From Arthrobacter gandavensis (lineage in GTDB: Bacteria; Actinomycetota; Actinomycetes; Actinomycetales; Micrococcaceae), in NCBI RefSeq assembly GCF_015355785.1, contig NZ_JADKYW010000003.1:532028-596027 (forward strand): a DNA stretch of 64,000 nucleotides, given 5' to 3'. This document shows, piece after piece, positions 44,079 through 53,231 of the stretch (positions are counted from its first letter, which is position 1; each line of letters begins with the position of its first letter). The notes beneath the pieces are model-generated. The model ran no database searches. It was not told the origin of the DNA and saw nothing but the letters and a program-made list of their open reading frames with translations. Position numbers and translations under genes: made by a program.

Positions 44079-45054
44079 CCCGAGGTCGGCGGGTCCAGAA
44101 CCGTCAGCCCCGGGCCCGCGTGGCCCGACCTCGGCTGAGTCGGACCTGACGGCACTGACCTGGCCGCAGGTTCCGGCCGGGCCGGTGGTCCTGGTTCCCG
44201 TTGGGTCCACCGAACAGCACGGCCCTCATTTGCCGCTGGACACGGATACCGTGATCGCCGCTGGGGTGGCGCACGCCGCCGCAGAAGAGTGGGCCCGGAC
44301 GGCGGACGGGAGCAGGGCGGCCGCCGTCGTTGCGCCTGCCCTGGCTTACGGCGCCAGCGGCGAGCACCAGCACTTTCCCGGCACCGTGTCCATTGGTCAG
44401 GAGGCCCTGGGCACGGTGCTGGTGGAGCTGGTGCGGTCACTCGCCGTCTGGGCGGGAAGCGTGGTGTTTGTGAACGCGCACGGCGGGAACGTGCAGACGC
44501 TGGCCCGGACAGTGCCGCAGCTGATCGCGGAGGGGCACCGGGCAGGATGGGTGCACTGCCGGTTCGACGGCGCTGATGCGCACGCCGGGCGGACAGAGAC
44601 CTCGCTGATGCTGCACCTCGCCCCCGAGCGGGTGCAGCTGCACCGTGCGGAGCCAGGCAACACCGCGACGGTCGCTGAGCTTCTGCCGGCCATGACCGCC
44701 GGTGGCGTGCAGGCGGTGTCCGCCAACGGGGTCCTGGGCGATCCGGTAGGTGCCAGTGCCGAAGAGGGGCGGATCCTGCTGGGTGGTGCCGTTGCGGATC
44801 TGCTCCGCCGGCTGCCGGGCGGTGCTGACCGGCATGGCATTCTCCAGCCGCTTCCGGAGGGTGGGCCAGTACCGGACGGCATGCCAGTGCCGAAGGGCGG
44901 GCCGACGCCGGACGGTTGCCTGATGCCGGACGGCCGGGTAGTGCCGCAGAGCCTGCCAGTACCGGAGGGTGGGCCGGCCCCGGAACGTGTTCCGGCCACG
45001 GGGCACGCGGAGGCGCCCGCGGAGCCGGCATCGGTGCCGGGGGCCGCCGGATGA
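44071..45054 (+). CDS. mftE: Mycofactocin peptidase MftE
   Basis: Creatininase-family metalloenzyme that cuts the modified tail from MftA. Metal-site motifs GSTEQHGPHLPLDTD, NAHGGN and DAHAGRTE are intact. No ATG is available; TTG at 44071 (overlapping mftD by eight bases) is used, GTG at 44041 is the alternative. 327 residues from this start; the last 70 or so are a Pro/Gly/Asp-rich repeat absent from typical MftE. Confidence 0.92.
   Translation: MADPRSAGPEPSAPGPRGPTSAESDLTALTWPQVPAGPVVLVPVGSTEQHGPHLPLDTDTVIAAGVAHAAAEEWARTADGSRAAAVVAPALAYGASGEHQHFPGTVSIGQEALGTVLVELVRSLAVWAGSVVFVNAHGGNVQTLARTVPQLIAEGHRAGWVHCRFDGADAHAGRTETSLMLHLAPERVQLHRAEPGNTATVAELLPAMTAGGVQAVSANGVLGDPVGASAEEGRILLGGAVADLLRRLPGGADRHGILQPLPEGGPVPDGMPVPKGGPTPDGCLMPDGRVVPQSLPVPEGGPAPERVPATGHAEAPAEPASVPGAAG
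44854..44990 (+). repeat. Degenerate short tandem repeats coding the MftE tail
   Basis: Units like CCAGTACCGGACGG, CCAGTGCCGAAGGG and CCGACGCCGGACGG recur every 15-18 bases, and CCGGAGGGTGGGCC occurs twice (44854-44867 and 44962-44975). All keep the reading frame and encode PVPDG/PVPKG/PTPDG/PVPEGG steps. Confidence 0.65.
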
Positions 45055-46499
45055 GCCGGCCGGTCGGGCCGCCGCCCGCCGGGCTGCCGGACGGCTTCCG
45101 GGTCCGGCTCTCACCGACGGTGCGGGTGAGCAGGGACCGGACGGTGCTGAGTGGCGGTTCACCGGTACGGGTGCTCTTTCCGGGCGCGGCGGCCCGGCAG
45201 CTGCTGGCCGGTCCGGAGATCGAGGTGCGGAACCCGGTCTCCCGGCACCTGGTGGACAAGCTGCTGGGCTACGGCCTGGCGAATCCGGTCCCGGACGGCA
45301 TTGAAGCCGCCGCTCCGGACAGCATTACCTATGTGATTCCGGTCCGGGACCGGCCGGAATCACTGGACCGTCTGCTCGTCAGCATCGGATCCGGCAAACG
45401 GGTAATTGTGGTTGACGATGCGTCGGTGGACGGGGACGCCGTGGCCTGCACCGCTGCCTCGCATGGCGCCGAGTACGTTCCGCTGGCCGTCAATGTGGGG
45501 CCGGCCGGAGCGCGGAATGCGGGGCTGCGCCGGGTCCTGACCCCGCTGGTGGTGTTTATCGACTCGGATGTGGTGCTGGAGCCAGGCACCGTGGATTCCC
45601 TGATGCGCCACTTCGCTGACCCGCGGGTTGCTGCGGCAGCGCCTCGGATTCGGGCGCTGGAAACCGCTCCGGACGGTTCCCGGGCAGCCGGCGGACCGGG
45701 CTGGATCGGCAGGTATGAGGCCGCCCGGTCCTCCCTGGATTTAGGTCCGGCGTCCGCACTGGTCCAGCCGCGGGGAACGGTCTCCTGGCTGCCGGCGGCC
45801 TGCATTGTGGCCCGGGTGGAGGCTCTCGGCCCGGGCTTCAGCGACGGTCTGCGGGTGGCCGAGGACGTGGATCTGGTGTGGACCCTGATCCGCCGGGGCT
45901 GGCGGGTCCGCTACGACGCAGCCGTTGCCGTGCGGCACGACCACCGGCAGGCATTCGGTTCGTGGCTGGCGCGGAAAGCCTTCTACGGCTCCGGGGCTCA
46001 CGAACTGGCGCGGCGGCATGGGCGCAATGTTGCCCCCGCGGTCCTGGCTCCGTGGAGCGCGGCGATGCTGGTGGCGCTGCTGGCTCAGCGGCGCTGGTCC
46101 GTGCCCGCGGCTGCCTGCCTTGCCGCGGCGACTGCGCTGCGGCTGGGCGGCAAACTCAAGCGTGCTCCCCGTCCCCTGCCGTTTGCCCTCCGGCTGACGG
46201 GGCAGGGCGTCGTTGCCTCCCTTGGCCAGGGATCGGCGCTGCTGCTGCGGCACTGGTGGCCGGTGGCAGCGGCAGGCTGCGTGGTCTCCCGCCGGATCCG
46301 GCGTGCTGTGCTGGCTGCTGCCGCTGCCGACGTCGTTGTTGAATACGTGCGCACCCGCCCGGACCTGGACATTCTACGGTTTGGGCTGGCCCGCCGGCTG
46401 GATGATCTGGCCTACGGCGCCGGCGTGTGGCGGGGTGCCGTTCGCGGCCGGTCGGTGTCAGCGTTAATGCCGGAGATCACCGGGCTCCGCCGGCGCTAG
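45051..46499 (+). CDS. mftF: Mycofactocin glycosyltransferase MftF
   Basis: 482-residue family 2 glycosyltransferase that adds glucose units to mycofactocin. The ATG at 45051 overlaps the mftE stop by four bases; the frame is open upstream inside mftE. The GT-A domain begins near 80 (SITYVIPVRDRPESLDRLL) and has the metal motif VFIDSDVV; C-terminal hydrophobic segments (about 320-420) suggest membrane attachment. Last gene of the operon; the stop overlaps the convergent LacI gene. Confidence 0.92.
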   Translation: MSRPVGPPPAGLPDGFRVRLSPTVRVSRDRTVLSGGSPVRVLFPGAAARQLLAGPEIEVRNPVSRHLVDKLLGYGLANPVPDGIEAAAPDSITYVIPVRDRPESLDRLLVSIGSGKRVIVVDDASVDGDAVACTAASHGAEYVPLAVNVGPAGARNAGLRRVLTPLVVFIDSDVVLEPGTVDSLMRHFADPRVAAAAPRIRALETAPDGSRAAGGPGWIGRYEAARSSLDLGPASALVQPRGTVSWLPAACIVARVEALGPGFSDGLRVAEDVDLVWTLIRRGWRVRYDAAVAVRHDHRQAFGSWLARKAFYGSGAHELARRHGRNVAPAVLAPWSAAMLVALLAQRRWSVPAAACLAAATALRLGGKLKRAPRPLPFALRLTGQGVVASLGQGSALLLRHWWPVAAAGCVVSRRIRRAVLAAAAADVVVEYVRTRPDLDILRFGLARRLDDLAYGAGVWRGAVRGRSVSALMPEITGLRRR

Positions 46500-47479
46500 G
46501 ACCAGTGCACCGGCACCGTGAGCCGGCGCTGTTCAGGGGCTGCCTGTGCGGGCACCGGAAGGCCGCGCACTTCCAGGGCACGCAGGTCAAGCCGCCGCAG
46601 CAGCAGCTCCACCGCCTGCCGCCCTATCTGCGTTCCGTCCACGTCCACCGAGGGCACGCCGGAGGAACCCAGCGCGCGGGCGATCCGGGCGTCCCCGCTC
46701 ACCACGATGTCCTGCGGCACCCCGATGCCGCGCAGCTGCAGGGCGTACATGAGGCCCAGGGCGATCGGGGCGGCGTAGACCAGGACGGCGGTGGCGCGGG
46801 CGGCAAGTACGTCCTCGGCAAGGCGGATGCCGCTTTCGGCCAGCGGAGGCAGCGGACCAAGGACCGTCAGCTCCGCCTTCCCCGCCAGGGCATCCTGCAC
46901 GGCTTGGGTGCGCATGCTGTCCGGCCAGGAACCGTCCGGCCCGCCCACGTACACGATCCGGGTGTGGCCCCGGGCCGCGAACTCCGCGGCGAGTTTGCCG
47001 AAAGCCGCGGGGGTGTCCGCCACCACCGAGGGGATGCCGGAGAGTTCCCGTTCGATCAGCACGGTCAGCGCTAGGGACTCGGCATGGCGGACCACTTCGG
47101 GACTGGCTTGTGACGCGTTGAGGATCAGGCCGTCCACCTGGCTTGCCAGGCGTTCAAGAGCGGCGTTGTCCGCCGGCGATGCCAGGTTGCTGACGGCGAT
47201 GGTCAGGTGGTTGCCCGATTCCTCGGCGGCCGCCTGGGCGCCTTCGATGATCGGCGCAAAGAAGATGTTCTGCAGGCTGGGAACCACCAGCGCCAGCAGC
47301 CCGGTGCGGCCGCGGGCCAGGGCCCGGGCAATCCGGCTCGGCTGGAAACCAAGGGAGTCTGCGGCGGCACGGACCCGCTCGATGGTGTGCCGGGCCACCA
47401 GCTCGGGCCGGCCCAGGGCGCGGGAGGCAGTCGCCTTGGACACGCCGGCCAGCGCGGCGACGTCGTCCAGTGTTGCCAT
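46496..47479 (-). CDS. LacI-family transcriptional regulator
   Basis: 327 residues: N-terminal helix-turn-helix (ATLDDVAALAGVSKATASRAL) and a periplasmic-binding-like ligand domain. Divergent from the ABC importer at 47640, so it likely controls that operon. The stop overlaps the mftF stop by four bases. Ligand unknown; a nucleoside or polyamine is possible from context. Confidence 0.9.
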   Translation of the reverse strand: MATLDDVAALAGVSKATASRALGRPELVARHTIERVRAAADSLGFQPSRIARALARGRTGLLALVVPSLQNIFFAPIIEGAQAAAEESGNHLTIAVSNLASPADNAALERLASQVDGLILNASQASPEVVRHAESLALTVLIERELSGIPSVVADTPAAFGKLAAEFAARGHTRIVYVGGPDGSWPDSMRTQAVQDALAGKAELTVLGPLPPLAESGIRLAEDVLAARATAVLVYAAPIALGLMYALQLRGIGVPQDIVVSGDARIARALGSSGVPSVDVDGTQIGRQAVELLLRRLDLRALEVRGLPVPAQAAPEQRRLTVPVHWS

Positions 47480-47541
47480 GAGTTCCCCCTCTCCCTAGCC
47501 CGTCATCTTAGCCGTGACGTGGGAACACGACTGCCTGTGAA

Positions 47542-47604
47542 GTTCGGTAACAATGCCGAAACACGATCCTACTAGGCTAGGGTGCAATCGGTTCCACAAC
47601 CGGT
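47542..47604. promoter_or_regulatory. Putative operators for the LacI-type regulator
   Basis: Two inverted repeats in the 160-base divergent region: TTCGG-TAACAATG-CCGAA (47543-47560) and CGGTT-CCAC-AACCG (47589-47602), the latter 38 bases before the permease ATG. The second has the compact symmetric form usual for LacI-family sites. Confidence 0.5.
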
Positions 47605-47639
47605 TTCATCACTCCATTCGGATTCGGGGATATCGCTTT

Positions 47640-48461
47640 ATGCTGCGCAGACCCAAGCTCCTGCTTGCGCCGGGGGCCGTAGTTCTGGTGCTGGGATTCG
47701 CCATCCCGGCGCTGGTAATGCTCTTCAGCCCGCCCGGCACCGGTCCGGGTGAGGTGTTCGCCCGTCTCTGGCAGATGCTTGGCGACCCCTATGACCTCGC
47801 CATCATTGGCCGCACGCTGTTCTTCGGGCTCACCGTTACGGCGCTGTGCATTCTCCTTGGCTTCCCCATCGCGTTCCTGCTGGCCCGTTCCACCTCGCGC
47901 TTTGCCGGGGTCTGGCTGGCCCTGGCCATCTTCCCGCTGCTGCTGAGCAACGTGGTGCGCACGTTCGGCTGGCTGGTGATCCTGGGCAGCAACGGCGCCG
48001 TGGGCCAGCTGATCGTCTGGCTGGGCCTCAGCGAGCGCGGACCGCAGCTGCTCTACACGCCGCTGGCCGTGATCCTGGGCATGCTGCAGCTGTTCCTGCC
48101 GCTGGCCATCATCACCTGCTATTCCGCGATCGCGCAGGTGGACAAGAACCTCGACGACGCCGCCCGCGGCCTGGGCGCTTCCCGCACCCGCACGCTGTGG
48201 AGCGTGGTGGTGCCGCTCTCCCTGCCCGGCGTCGTGGTGGCCGCCACGCTGGTCTTTGCCGGCGCGGCCACCGCCTACACCACCCCGTACCTGCTCGGCG
48301 GCACCGGACAGCGGGTGCTCTCCACCCAGCTGTTCACCTATTCCTCCGTGACCGTGAACTGGGAAGCGGCCTCGGCCACGGCCCTGATCATGACCGTGCT
48401 GGTCTTCGCGGTCTCCGGCCTGTCCTCCGCCCTCGGATCACGTAAGGGAAAGGTCGAATGA
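47640..48461 (+). CDS. Spermidine/putrescine-type ABC permease (PotB type)
   Basis: 273 residues, about six spans. Start MLRRPKLLL is supported by GGGGATATCG and by the signal-anchor-like beginning; the frame is open to 47553. The EAA loop appears as LDDAARGLGASRTRTLWSVVVPLSLPG. First gene of the importer; four-base overlap with the next permease. Confidence 0.9.
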   Translation: MLRRPKLLLAPGAVVLVLGFAIPALVMLFSPPGTGPGEVFARLWQMLGDPYDLAIIGRTLFFGLTVTALCILLGFPIAFLLARSTSRFAGVWLALAIFPLLLSNVVRTFGWLVILGSNGAVGQLIVWLGLSERGPQLLYTPLAVILGMLQLFLPLAIITCYSAIAQVDKNLDDAARGLGASRTRTLWSVVVPLSLPGVVVAATLVFAGAATAYTTPYLLGGTGQRVLSTQLFTYSSVTVNWEAASATALIMTVLVFAVSGLSSALGSRKGKVE

Positions 48462-49252
48462 GAACCCGTCCAGTCCTGCTCAGCCTCGCGGTGATCGGCT
48501 ACCTCGTGATGATCGTGCCGATCCTGTTCGTCGTCCTGACTTCCTTCACCGCCGGACGCTCCCTGGCCTTCCCGCCGTCGGGCTTCTCCCTGCAGTGGTT
48601 CGAAAAGGCGCTCTCCTACGCGCCGTTCATGGATTCGCTTGTCTCGTCGCTGCTGCTGGCCGTGGTTGCCACCGTGCTGGCCCTGCTGCTCGGTGTGCCG
48701 GCAGCCCTGGCCATTGCCCGCAGCCGGTTCGCCGCGAAGGGCGCGGTGCAGACGTTCTTCGCTTCGCCGCTGATCGTGCCGGAGCTGGTGATTGGCCTGG
48801 CGCTGTACCAGCAGCTGGTGATCGCGCTGCGGGCGGACACCTTCTGGGTGCTGCTGCTGGGGCACGTGGTGATCCTCATGCCGTACACCGTCCGGGTCAC
48901 CGGTTCCACCCTGGTGCTCAGCGACCTCAGCGTTGAAGACGCGGCCCGCGGGCTGGGGGCGACGCCGCTGCACACCTTCCGCACCGTGACGCTGCCGCTG
49001 ATGCGCCCGGGCCTGATTTCCGCGGCGCTGCTGAGCTTCATCACCTCGTTCAACAACGTTCCGCTGTCCCTGCTGCTGCAGAGCCGGGACTTCAGCACCT
49101 TCCCCATCACCATGCTGGATTACGTCCAGCAGTCCTACGACCCCATGATTGCCGCCATGTCCACGCTGATCATGGCCGGAACAGTCGTCATCGCCATTAT
49201 TGCCGAGCGGACCGTGGGCTTCGCCAAAATCTTCGGAGGTATCAACTCGTGA
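48458..49252 (+). CDS. Spermidine/putrescine-type ABC permease (PotC type)
   Basis: 264 residues, about six spans, EAA loop VEDAARGLGATPLHTFRTVTLP. ATGA overlaps on both sides link it to the other permease and the ATPase. Confidence 0.9.
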   Translation: MRTRPVLLSLAVIGYLVMIVPILFVVLTSFTAGRSLAFPPSGFSLQWFEKALSYAPFMDSLVSSLLLAVVATVLALLLGVPAALAIARSRFAAKGAVQTFFASPLIVPELVIGLALYQQLVIALRADTFWVLLLGHVVILMPYTVRVTGSTLVLSDLSVEDAARGLGATPLHTFRTVTLPLMRPGLISAALLSFITSFNNVPLSLLLQSRDFSTFPITMLDYVQQSYDPMIAAMSTLIMAGTVVIAIIAERTVGFAKIFGGINS

Positions 49253-50274
49253 GCACGCCCGCAGCAGAATTCGTGAACGTGAGCCAGAACTACGGCTCCT
49301 CCCTGGCCGTGGACTCCATCAACCTCCAGATCGAGGAGGGCAAGCTCACCACCCTCCTGGGCCCCAGCGGCTGCGGCAAGACCACCAGCCTGCGGATGCT
49401 CGCCGGGTACCTGCAGCCCACCGCGGGGCAGATCATCATCGGCGGCTCCGATGCCACCCGGCTGCCGCCGGAGAAGCGGAACCTGGGCATGGTGTTCCAG
49501 TCCTACGCCCTCTTCCCGCACCTGAGCATCGCGGACAACGTGGGGTACGGCCTGAAGCTGCGCAAGGTTCCCGCTCCGGAGCGCAAAGCCCGCATCGCCG
49601 AGTGCCTGGACATGGTGGGGCTGGGACACCTGGCCGGCCGCAAGCCCAAGGCGCTGTCCGGCGGGCAGCAGCAGCGCGTGGCTCTGGCCCGGGCCATCGC
49701 CATCCGCCCGCGGCTGCTGCTGCTGGATGAGCCGCTCTCCAACCTCGATGCCCGGCTGCGCGTGCAGATGCGCGCCGAGATCCGCCGCATCCAGGCCGAA
49801 ACCGGCCTGACCGTGGTGCTGGTGACGCATGACCAGGACGAGGCCCTGGAAATGTCCGACTCAATGGTGGTGATGCGTGCCGGCAGGATCGAGCAGACGG
49901 GCTCCCCGTCCGAGGTGTTTACCGCGCCGGCCAGCCGCTTCGTCGCCGACTTCCTGGGCTACGAGAACTTCCTGGAGCTGCCCGGCCGCGGCCTGGTGAC
50001 CATCCGTCCGGAGCACCTGCACCTCGCCTCCGCGAACCAGGTGCACGACGCCGGCGGGCTGGATGTTCCTGCTGTGGTCACCTCGGTGGCCTACCGCGGA
50101 ACGGACGAGATCCTCACCGTGGACGCTGCCGGAACGCTGCTGAAGGTCTCCGTGCACCGCAACTCGCAGAGCGCGGCCCTGCCCGCGCTTCGCCCCGGCG
50201 ACCCGGTGCGGGTCACCGCCTCCGGCGGGGACATCGTGGCGCTGCCCGCCGACGTCGTTCCCTCCGCCGCCTAG
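49249..50274 (+). CDS. Spermidine/putrescine-type ABC transporter ATPase (PotA type)
   Basis: 341 residues. Walker A GPSGCGKTTSL, Q-loop, signature LSGGQQQRVALARAIA and Walker B LLLLDEPLSNLDARL are intact; the C-terminal third is the TOBE regulatory domain. GTG start overlapping the PotC-type stop by four bases. A hairpin follows before the binding-protein gene. Confidence 0.92.
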   Translation: MSTPAAEFVNVSQNYGSSLAVDSINLQIEEGKLTTLLGPSGCGKTTSLRMLAGYLQPTAGQIIIGGSDATRLPPEKRNLGMVFQSYALFPHLSIADNVGYGLKLRKVPAPERKARIAECLDMVGLGHLAGRKPKALSGGQQQRVALARAIAIRPRLLLLDEPLSNLDARLRVQMRAEIRRIQAETGLTVVLVTHDQDEALEMSDSMVVMRAGRIEQTGSPSEVFTAPASRFVADFLGYENFLELPGRGLVTIRPEHLHLASANQVHDAGGLDVPAVVTSVAYRGTDEILTVDAAGTLLKVSVHRNSQSAALPALRPGDPVRVTASGGDIVALPADVVPSAA

Positions 50275-50277
50275 ACC

Positions 50278-50321
50278 GGACGGGAGGCGCCGAGTTCTCC
50301 CCCAACCGGCGCCTTCCGTCC
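50278..50321 (+). terminator. Intra-operon hairpin between ATPase and binding-protein genes
   Basis: Two 15-base arms with one mismatch (GGACGGGAGGCGCCG and CGGCGCCTTCCGTCC) around a 14-base loop, followed by CTTTCCCC. It may end part of the transcripts or protect the 3' end of the upstream message. Confidence 0.5.
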
Positions 50322-50353
50322 TTTCCCCATCCCTGTATTGCCCTGAACCTACG

Positions 50354-50369
50354 CGGCACAGCTGTGCCG
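50354..50369. promoter_or_regulatory. 16-bp palindrome before the binding-protein gene
   Basis: CGGCACAGCTGTGCCG is a perfect palindrome 24-39 bases before the ATG; an operator for separate control of the binding-protein gene is possible. Confidence 0.4.
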
Positions 50370-50392
50370 GGTACCACCGAAAGGAAATCCCC

Positions 50393-51463
50393 ATGTCCCT
50401 CCCCCGCAACCGTGCAGCGAAATTCTCCGTTGCCGCCGTCGCCGCTGCGCTGCTCCTGTCCGGCTGCGGCTCGGATTCTTCCGCCGACGGGGATTCCAAG
50501 ACCCTGGTGCTCAGCGCTTTCCCGTTCGGCGCTGAAGCGTTCGAGGAAGCCGTGGTGAAGCCTTTCGAGGACAAGACCGGCATCACCGTTGAAATCGAGA
50601 CCGGCTCCAACGCTGACCGGCTCTCCTCGCTGGAACTGGCCGGCGGTGACTCCGGCGTGGACGTGATGCTGATGTCCGACTTCTACGCCGCCATGGGCGA
50701 AGAGAAGGACCTGTTCCAGGCCGTGGACGCGGAGAAGATCCCCAACCTGGAGAACATCGCGGACTTCGCCGTCTCCGATGACTTCTCCGGCCCGTCCTAC
50801 AGCTACCAGCTCAACGGCGTGCTGTACCGCACCGGGGACGTCTCCGCTGAGGAAGCCGCCAGCTGGGACCTCTACGGGAACTCCGACTACGCCGGCCGGG
50901 TAGCCTTCCCGGACATCTCCACCACCGGCGGCCAGCTCTCCGTGACCGGGGTGGCGGACACCTACGGCCAGGATCCGTATGACATCGATGCGGCGCTGGA
51001 GGCGATTGGCGGCTGGTCCCCGAACATCCTGAAGTTCGTCTCCTCCTCCACCGAAATCACCAACCTGCTGGTGCAGGGCGAGATCGTGGCATCCCCCACG
51101 CTGAACGGTTTCGCCACGGACCTGATCGAAAACGGCGAGCCGGTGGCCTGGACCGCCACGGATGAAGGCCGCTACATGGCCACCAACCGGGTGCTGATCC
51201 CCTCGGGCGCCAAAAACGTGGATGCCGCACACGAGTTCATCGACTACCTGCTCTCCACCGAGGCGCAGACCGCTTCGGCCGAGCTGGTGGGCGACCTGCC
51301 GGTGAACCCGGAAGCCACCGTTCCGGATTCGCTGACCGCCGTGGTGGGCGACATTGCGCAGGATCCGATCGCTGCCGGGTTCTCCACCCTGGATTTCCCC
51401 ACCATCGTGGCCAACTACGACACCTGGGTTGACCGCTTTGCCCGGGAAGCTTCCTCCAAGTAG
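50393..51463 (+). CDS. ABC transporter substrate-binding lipoprotein (PotD type)
   Basis: 356 residues with lipoprotein signal (lipobox LSGC). Two-lobe family 1 binding protein similar to spermidine/putrescine binders: LVLSAFPFGAEAFEEAVVKPFE and GVDVMLMSDFYAA. GAAAGGAA ribosome binding site. The adenosine deaminase gene downstream raises the possibility that the ligand is a nucleoside or purine rather than a polyamine. Confidence 0.9.
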   Translation: MSLPRNRAAKFSVAAVAAALLLSGCGSDSSADGDSKTLVLSAFPFGAEAFEEAVVKPFEDKTGITVEIETGSNADRLSSLELAGGDSGVDVMLMSDFYAAMGEEKDLFQAVDAEKIPNLENIADFAVSDDFSGPSYSYQLNGVLYRTGDVSAEEAASWDLYGNSDYAGRVAFPDISTTGGQLSVTGVADTYGQDPYDIDAALEAIGGWSPNILKFVSSSTEITNLLVQGEIVASPTLNGFATDLIENGEPVAWTATDEGRYMATNRVLIPSGAKNVDAAHEFIDYLLSTEAQTASAELVGDLPVNPEATVPDSLTAVVGDIAQDPIAAGFSTLDFPTIVANYDTWVDRFAREASSK

Positions 51464-51469
51464 TGCCGG

Positions 51470-51519
51470 CGGGTTCCGGTTCCGGCCGTCGCGCCGGAAC
51501 CGGAACCCGTTCGTTTTTT
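51470..51519 (+). terminator. Strong Rho-independent terminator
   Basis: Perfect 16-base stem (CGGGTTCCGGTTCCGG and its complement) with an 8-base loop and a T-run (TCGTTTTTT). Separates the importer operon from the adenosine deaminase gene. Confidence 0.9.
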
Positions 51520-51563
51520 GCCAGCATTTTCCGTCTTTACCGCAGCACTGAAAGCCAGGACGC

Positions 51564-52709
51564 ATGACCACCGAGACCTCTTCCGAGACAGCAGCAGCCA
51601 CCGAGTCCACAGCCCTGCAGCAGTTCGCTGCCCGGATTCCGAAAACGGACCTGCACTGCCACCTCATCGGCACCGTGCGTGCTTCCACGTTTGCTGATCT
51701 GGCCGCCAAGGCCGGGATGGTGCTGCCGGAGGATCCGGAGATGATCTTCGCGAACATTTCCTCGGTGATGCGGGACTTCACGCCGTATGAGAATGCCCGG
51801 ATTCCGATCGTGGAGGACTACTCACTGGACCCCTCCGGCGACCGGTATTCGCTCTTCCAGGCCTCGGACTGGGTCATGCAGGCCCTGACCGAAGCGGAAG
51901 ACCTGACCCGCATCACCTACGAAGCCTTCGAAGCGGCGCACCGCACCAGCAACACCCGGCACCTGGAACTGTTCATCGATGACGTTCCCCCCGCCCTGAA
52001 GGAACTGGGGTACGCCGGCTGCATTGAGGCCTATGCGGAGGGCATCCGGAGGGCCGAACGGGACTTCGGTATGAGCGGCCGGCTGATTGTCGGCATCGAC
52101 CGCAGCAAGGACGGCGCCTACGCCGTGCGCCGGGTCCAGCAGATCCTGAACGCCCCGCATGAGTATGTGGTGGGCATCGGCCTGGACAACCTTGAAACGG
52201 CCGGGCCGCCGGAGCGGTTCGAGGCGGCCTACCAGCTCGCCGGCCGGGGTGGGCTGAAGCGCACCGCGCATTCCTCCGAGCATGCTCCGGTGGCTGTCAA
52301 CACCATCACCTGCCTGGATGTGCTGGGCTGCGACCGGATTGACCACGGCTACTTTGTCATGGAGGACGACGCCGTGATCGCCCGGATGCGCGAGGAGCAG
52401 GTTCCGTTCACCGGCATCTTCACCACCTCCCGCCGGTCCTGGCGGCCGTGGCGCCGCGCCTCGATCAAGGCCATGGTGGACGCCGGCCTGAACGTGATCC
52501 TCGCGTCCGATGATCCGGGCATGTTCCCCACCACCCTGGCCAACGAATACCGGATCGCCGTCGATGACCTGGGACTGGACCGGGCCTGGCTGCGGAAGTC
52601 CGCGCTGGCCGGCGTGGATGCCTGCTGGCTCCCGGATCCGGAGAAGGCCGCACTGAAGGCCTCCATGACGGCGGAGATTGATGCACTGGAGCAGGAGCTG
52701 TTCGGCTAA
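51564..52709 (+). CDS. Adenosine deaminase family protein
   Basis: 381-residue TIM-barrel zinc deaminase that turns adenosine into inosine and ammonia. N-terminal zinc ligands in TDLHCHL, the catalytic glutamate in HSSEHAP (usually HAGE) and the late zinc aspartate in LASDDPGMF (usually NTDDP). These shifts suggest a divergent deaminase, possibly for another purine. It has its own AGGACGC leader after a strong terminator. The stop overlaps the convergent next gene. Confidence 0.88.
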   Translation: MTTETSSETAAATESTALQQFAARIPKTDLHCHLIGTVRASTFADLAAKAGMVLPEDPEMIFANISSVMRDFTPYENARIPIVEDYSLDPSGDRYSLFQASDWVMQALTEAEDLTRITYEAFEAAHRTSNTRHLELFIDDVPPALKELGYAGCIEAYAEGIRRAERDFGMSGRLIVGIDRSKDGAYAVRRVQQILNAPHEYVVGIGLDNLETAGPPERFEAAYQLAGRGGLKRTAHSSEHAPVAVNTITCLDVLGCDRIDHGYFVMEDDAVIARMREEQVPFTGIFTTSRRSWRPWRRASIKAMVDAGLNVILASDDPGMFPTTLANEYRIAVDDLGLDRAWLRKSALAGVDACWLPDPEKAALKASMTAEIDALEQELFG

Positions 52710-53128
52710 CGTTCCTGCGGAGCGTTTCCGCGAGCAGCGCGGGGTTCCAGGAACCGCCGGGCGCCGGCCCGGGCGAGCATCAGCACCACAATGAGCGCCG
52801 TCACCGGGAAGAATCCGCCCAGCTGCACGTACCCGCGGAACACCAGCGCCGTGAGCTCCAGGACCAGGAACTTGCTGCCGGGCAGCACCAGCAGCAATGT
52901 TGCCGCGCTGATGATCCGTGCCGCGCCCGGCGGGCCGGATTTCACCCGCCGCAGCAGCCGGGTCTTGGCCCAGACCACTGCCTCCAGCGCCAGTTTCAAC
53001 AGCACGGCGGTGAGCAGGGTGATCAGGAAGGACTCCGCGATCACTGCGGGAAAGAACTGCACGAACAGTCCCAGCACCACGGTGTAGGCGAAGACGTCCA
53101 CCACATCCAGGGGGCCGGCGCGTTTCAT
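52706..53128 (-). CDS. Hypothetical four-span membrane protein
   Basis: 140 residues. About three to four hydrophobic segments, a basic loop (KTRLLRRVKSG) and a basic tail. No family recognised. Convergent with the adenosine deaminase gene (four-base overlap of the stops). Confidence 0.65.
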   Translation of the reverse strand: MKRAGPLDVVDVFAYTVVLGLFVQFFPAVIAESFLITLLTAVLLKLALEAVVWAKTRLLRRVKSGPPGAARIISAATLLLVLPGSKFLVLELTALVFRGYVQLGGFFPVTALIVVLMLARAGARRFLEPRAARGNAPQER

Positions 53129-53231
53129 ACCGCCGATGGTAGAGCCGAACCGCCGTCCGCGGCAGCACTGGAGGGCAGCTGGCCGCGATATGCCCGGGTT
53201 GGCCGGGCACTGGCTTAGCCGGGGACTCGGG

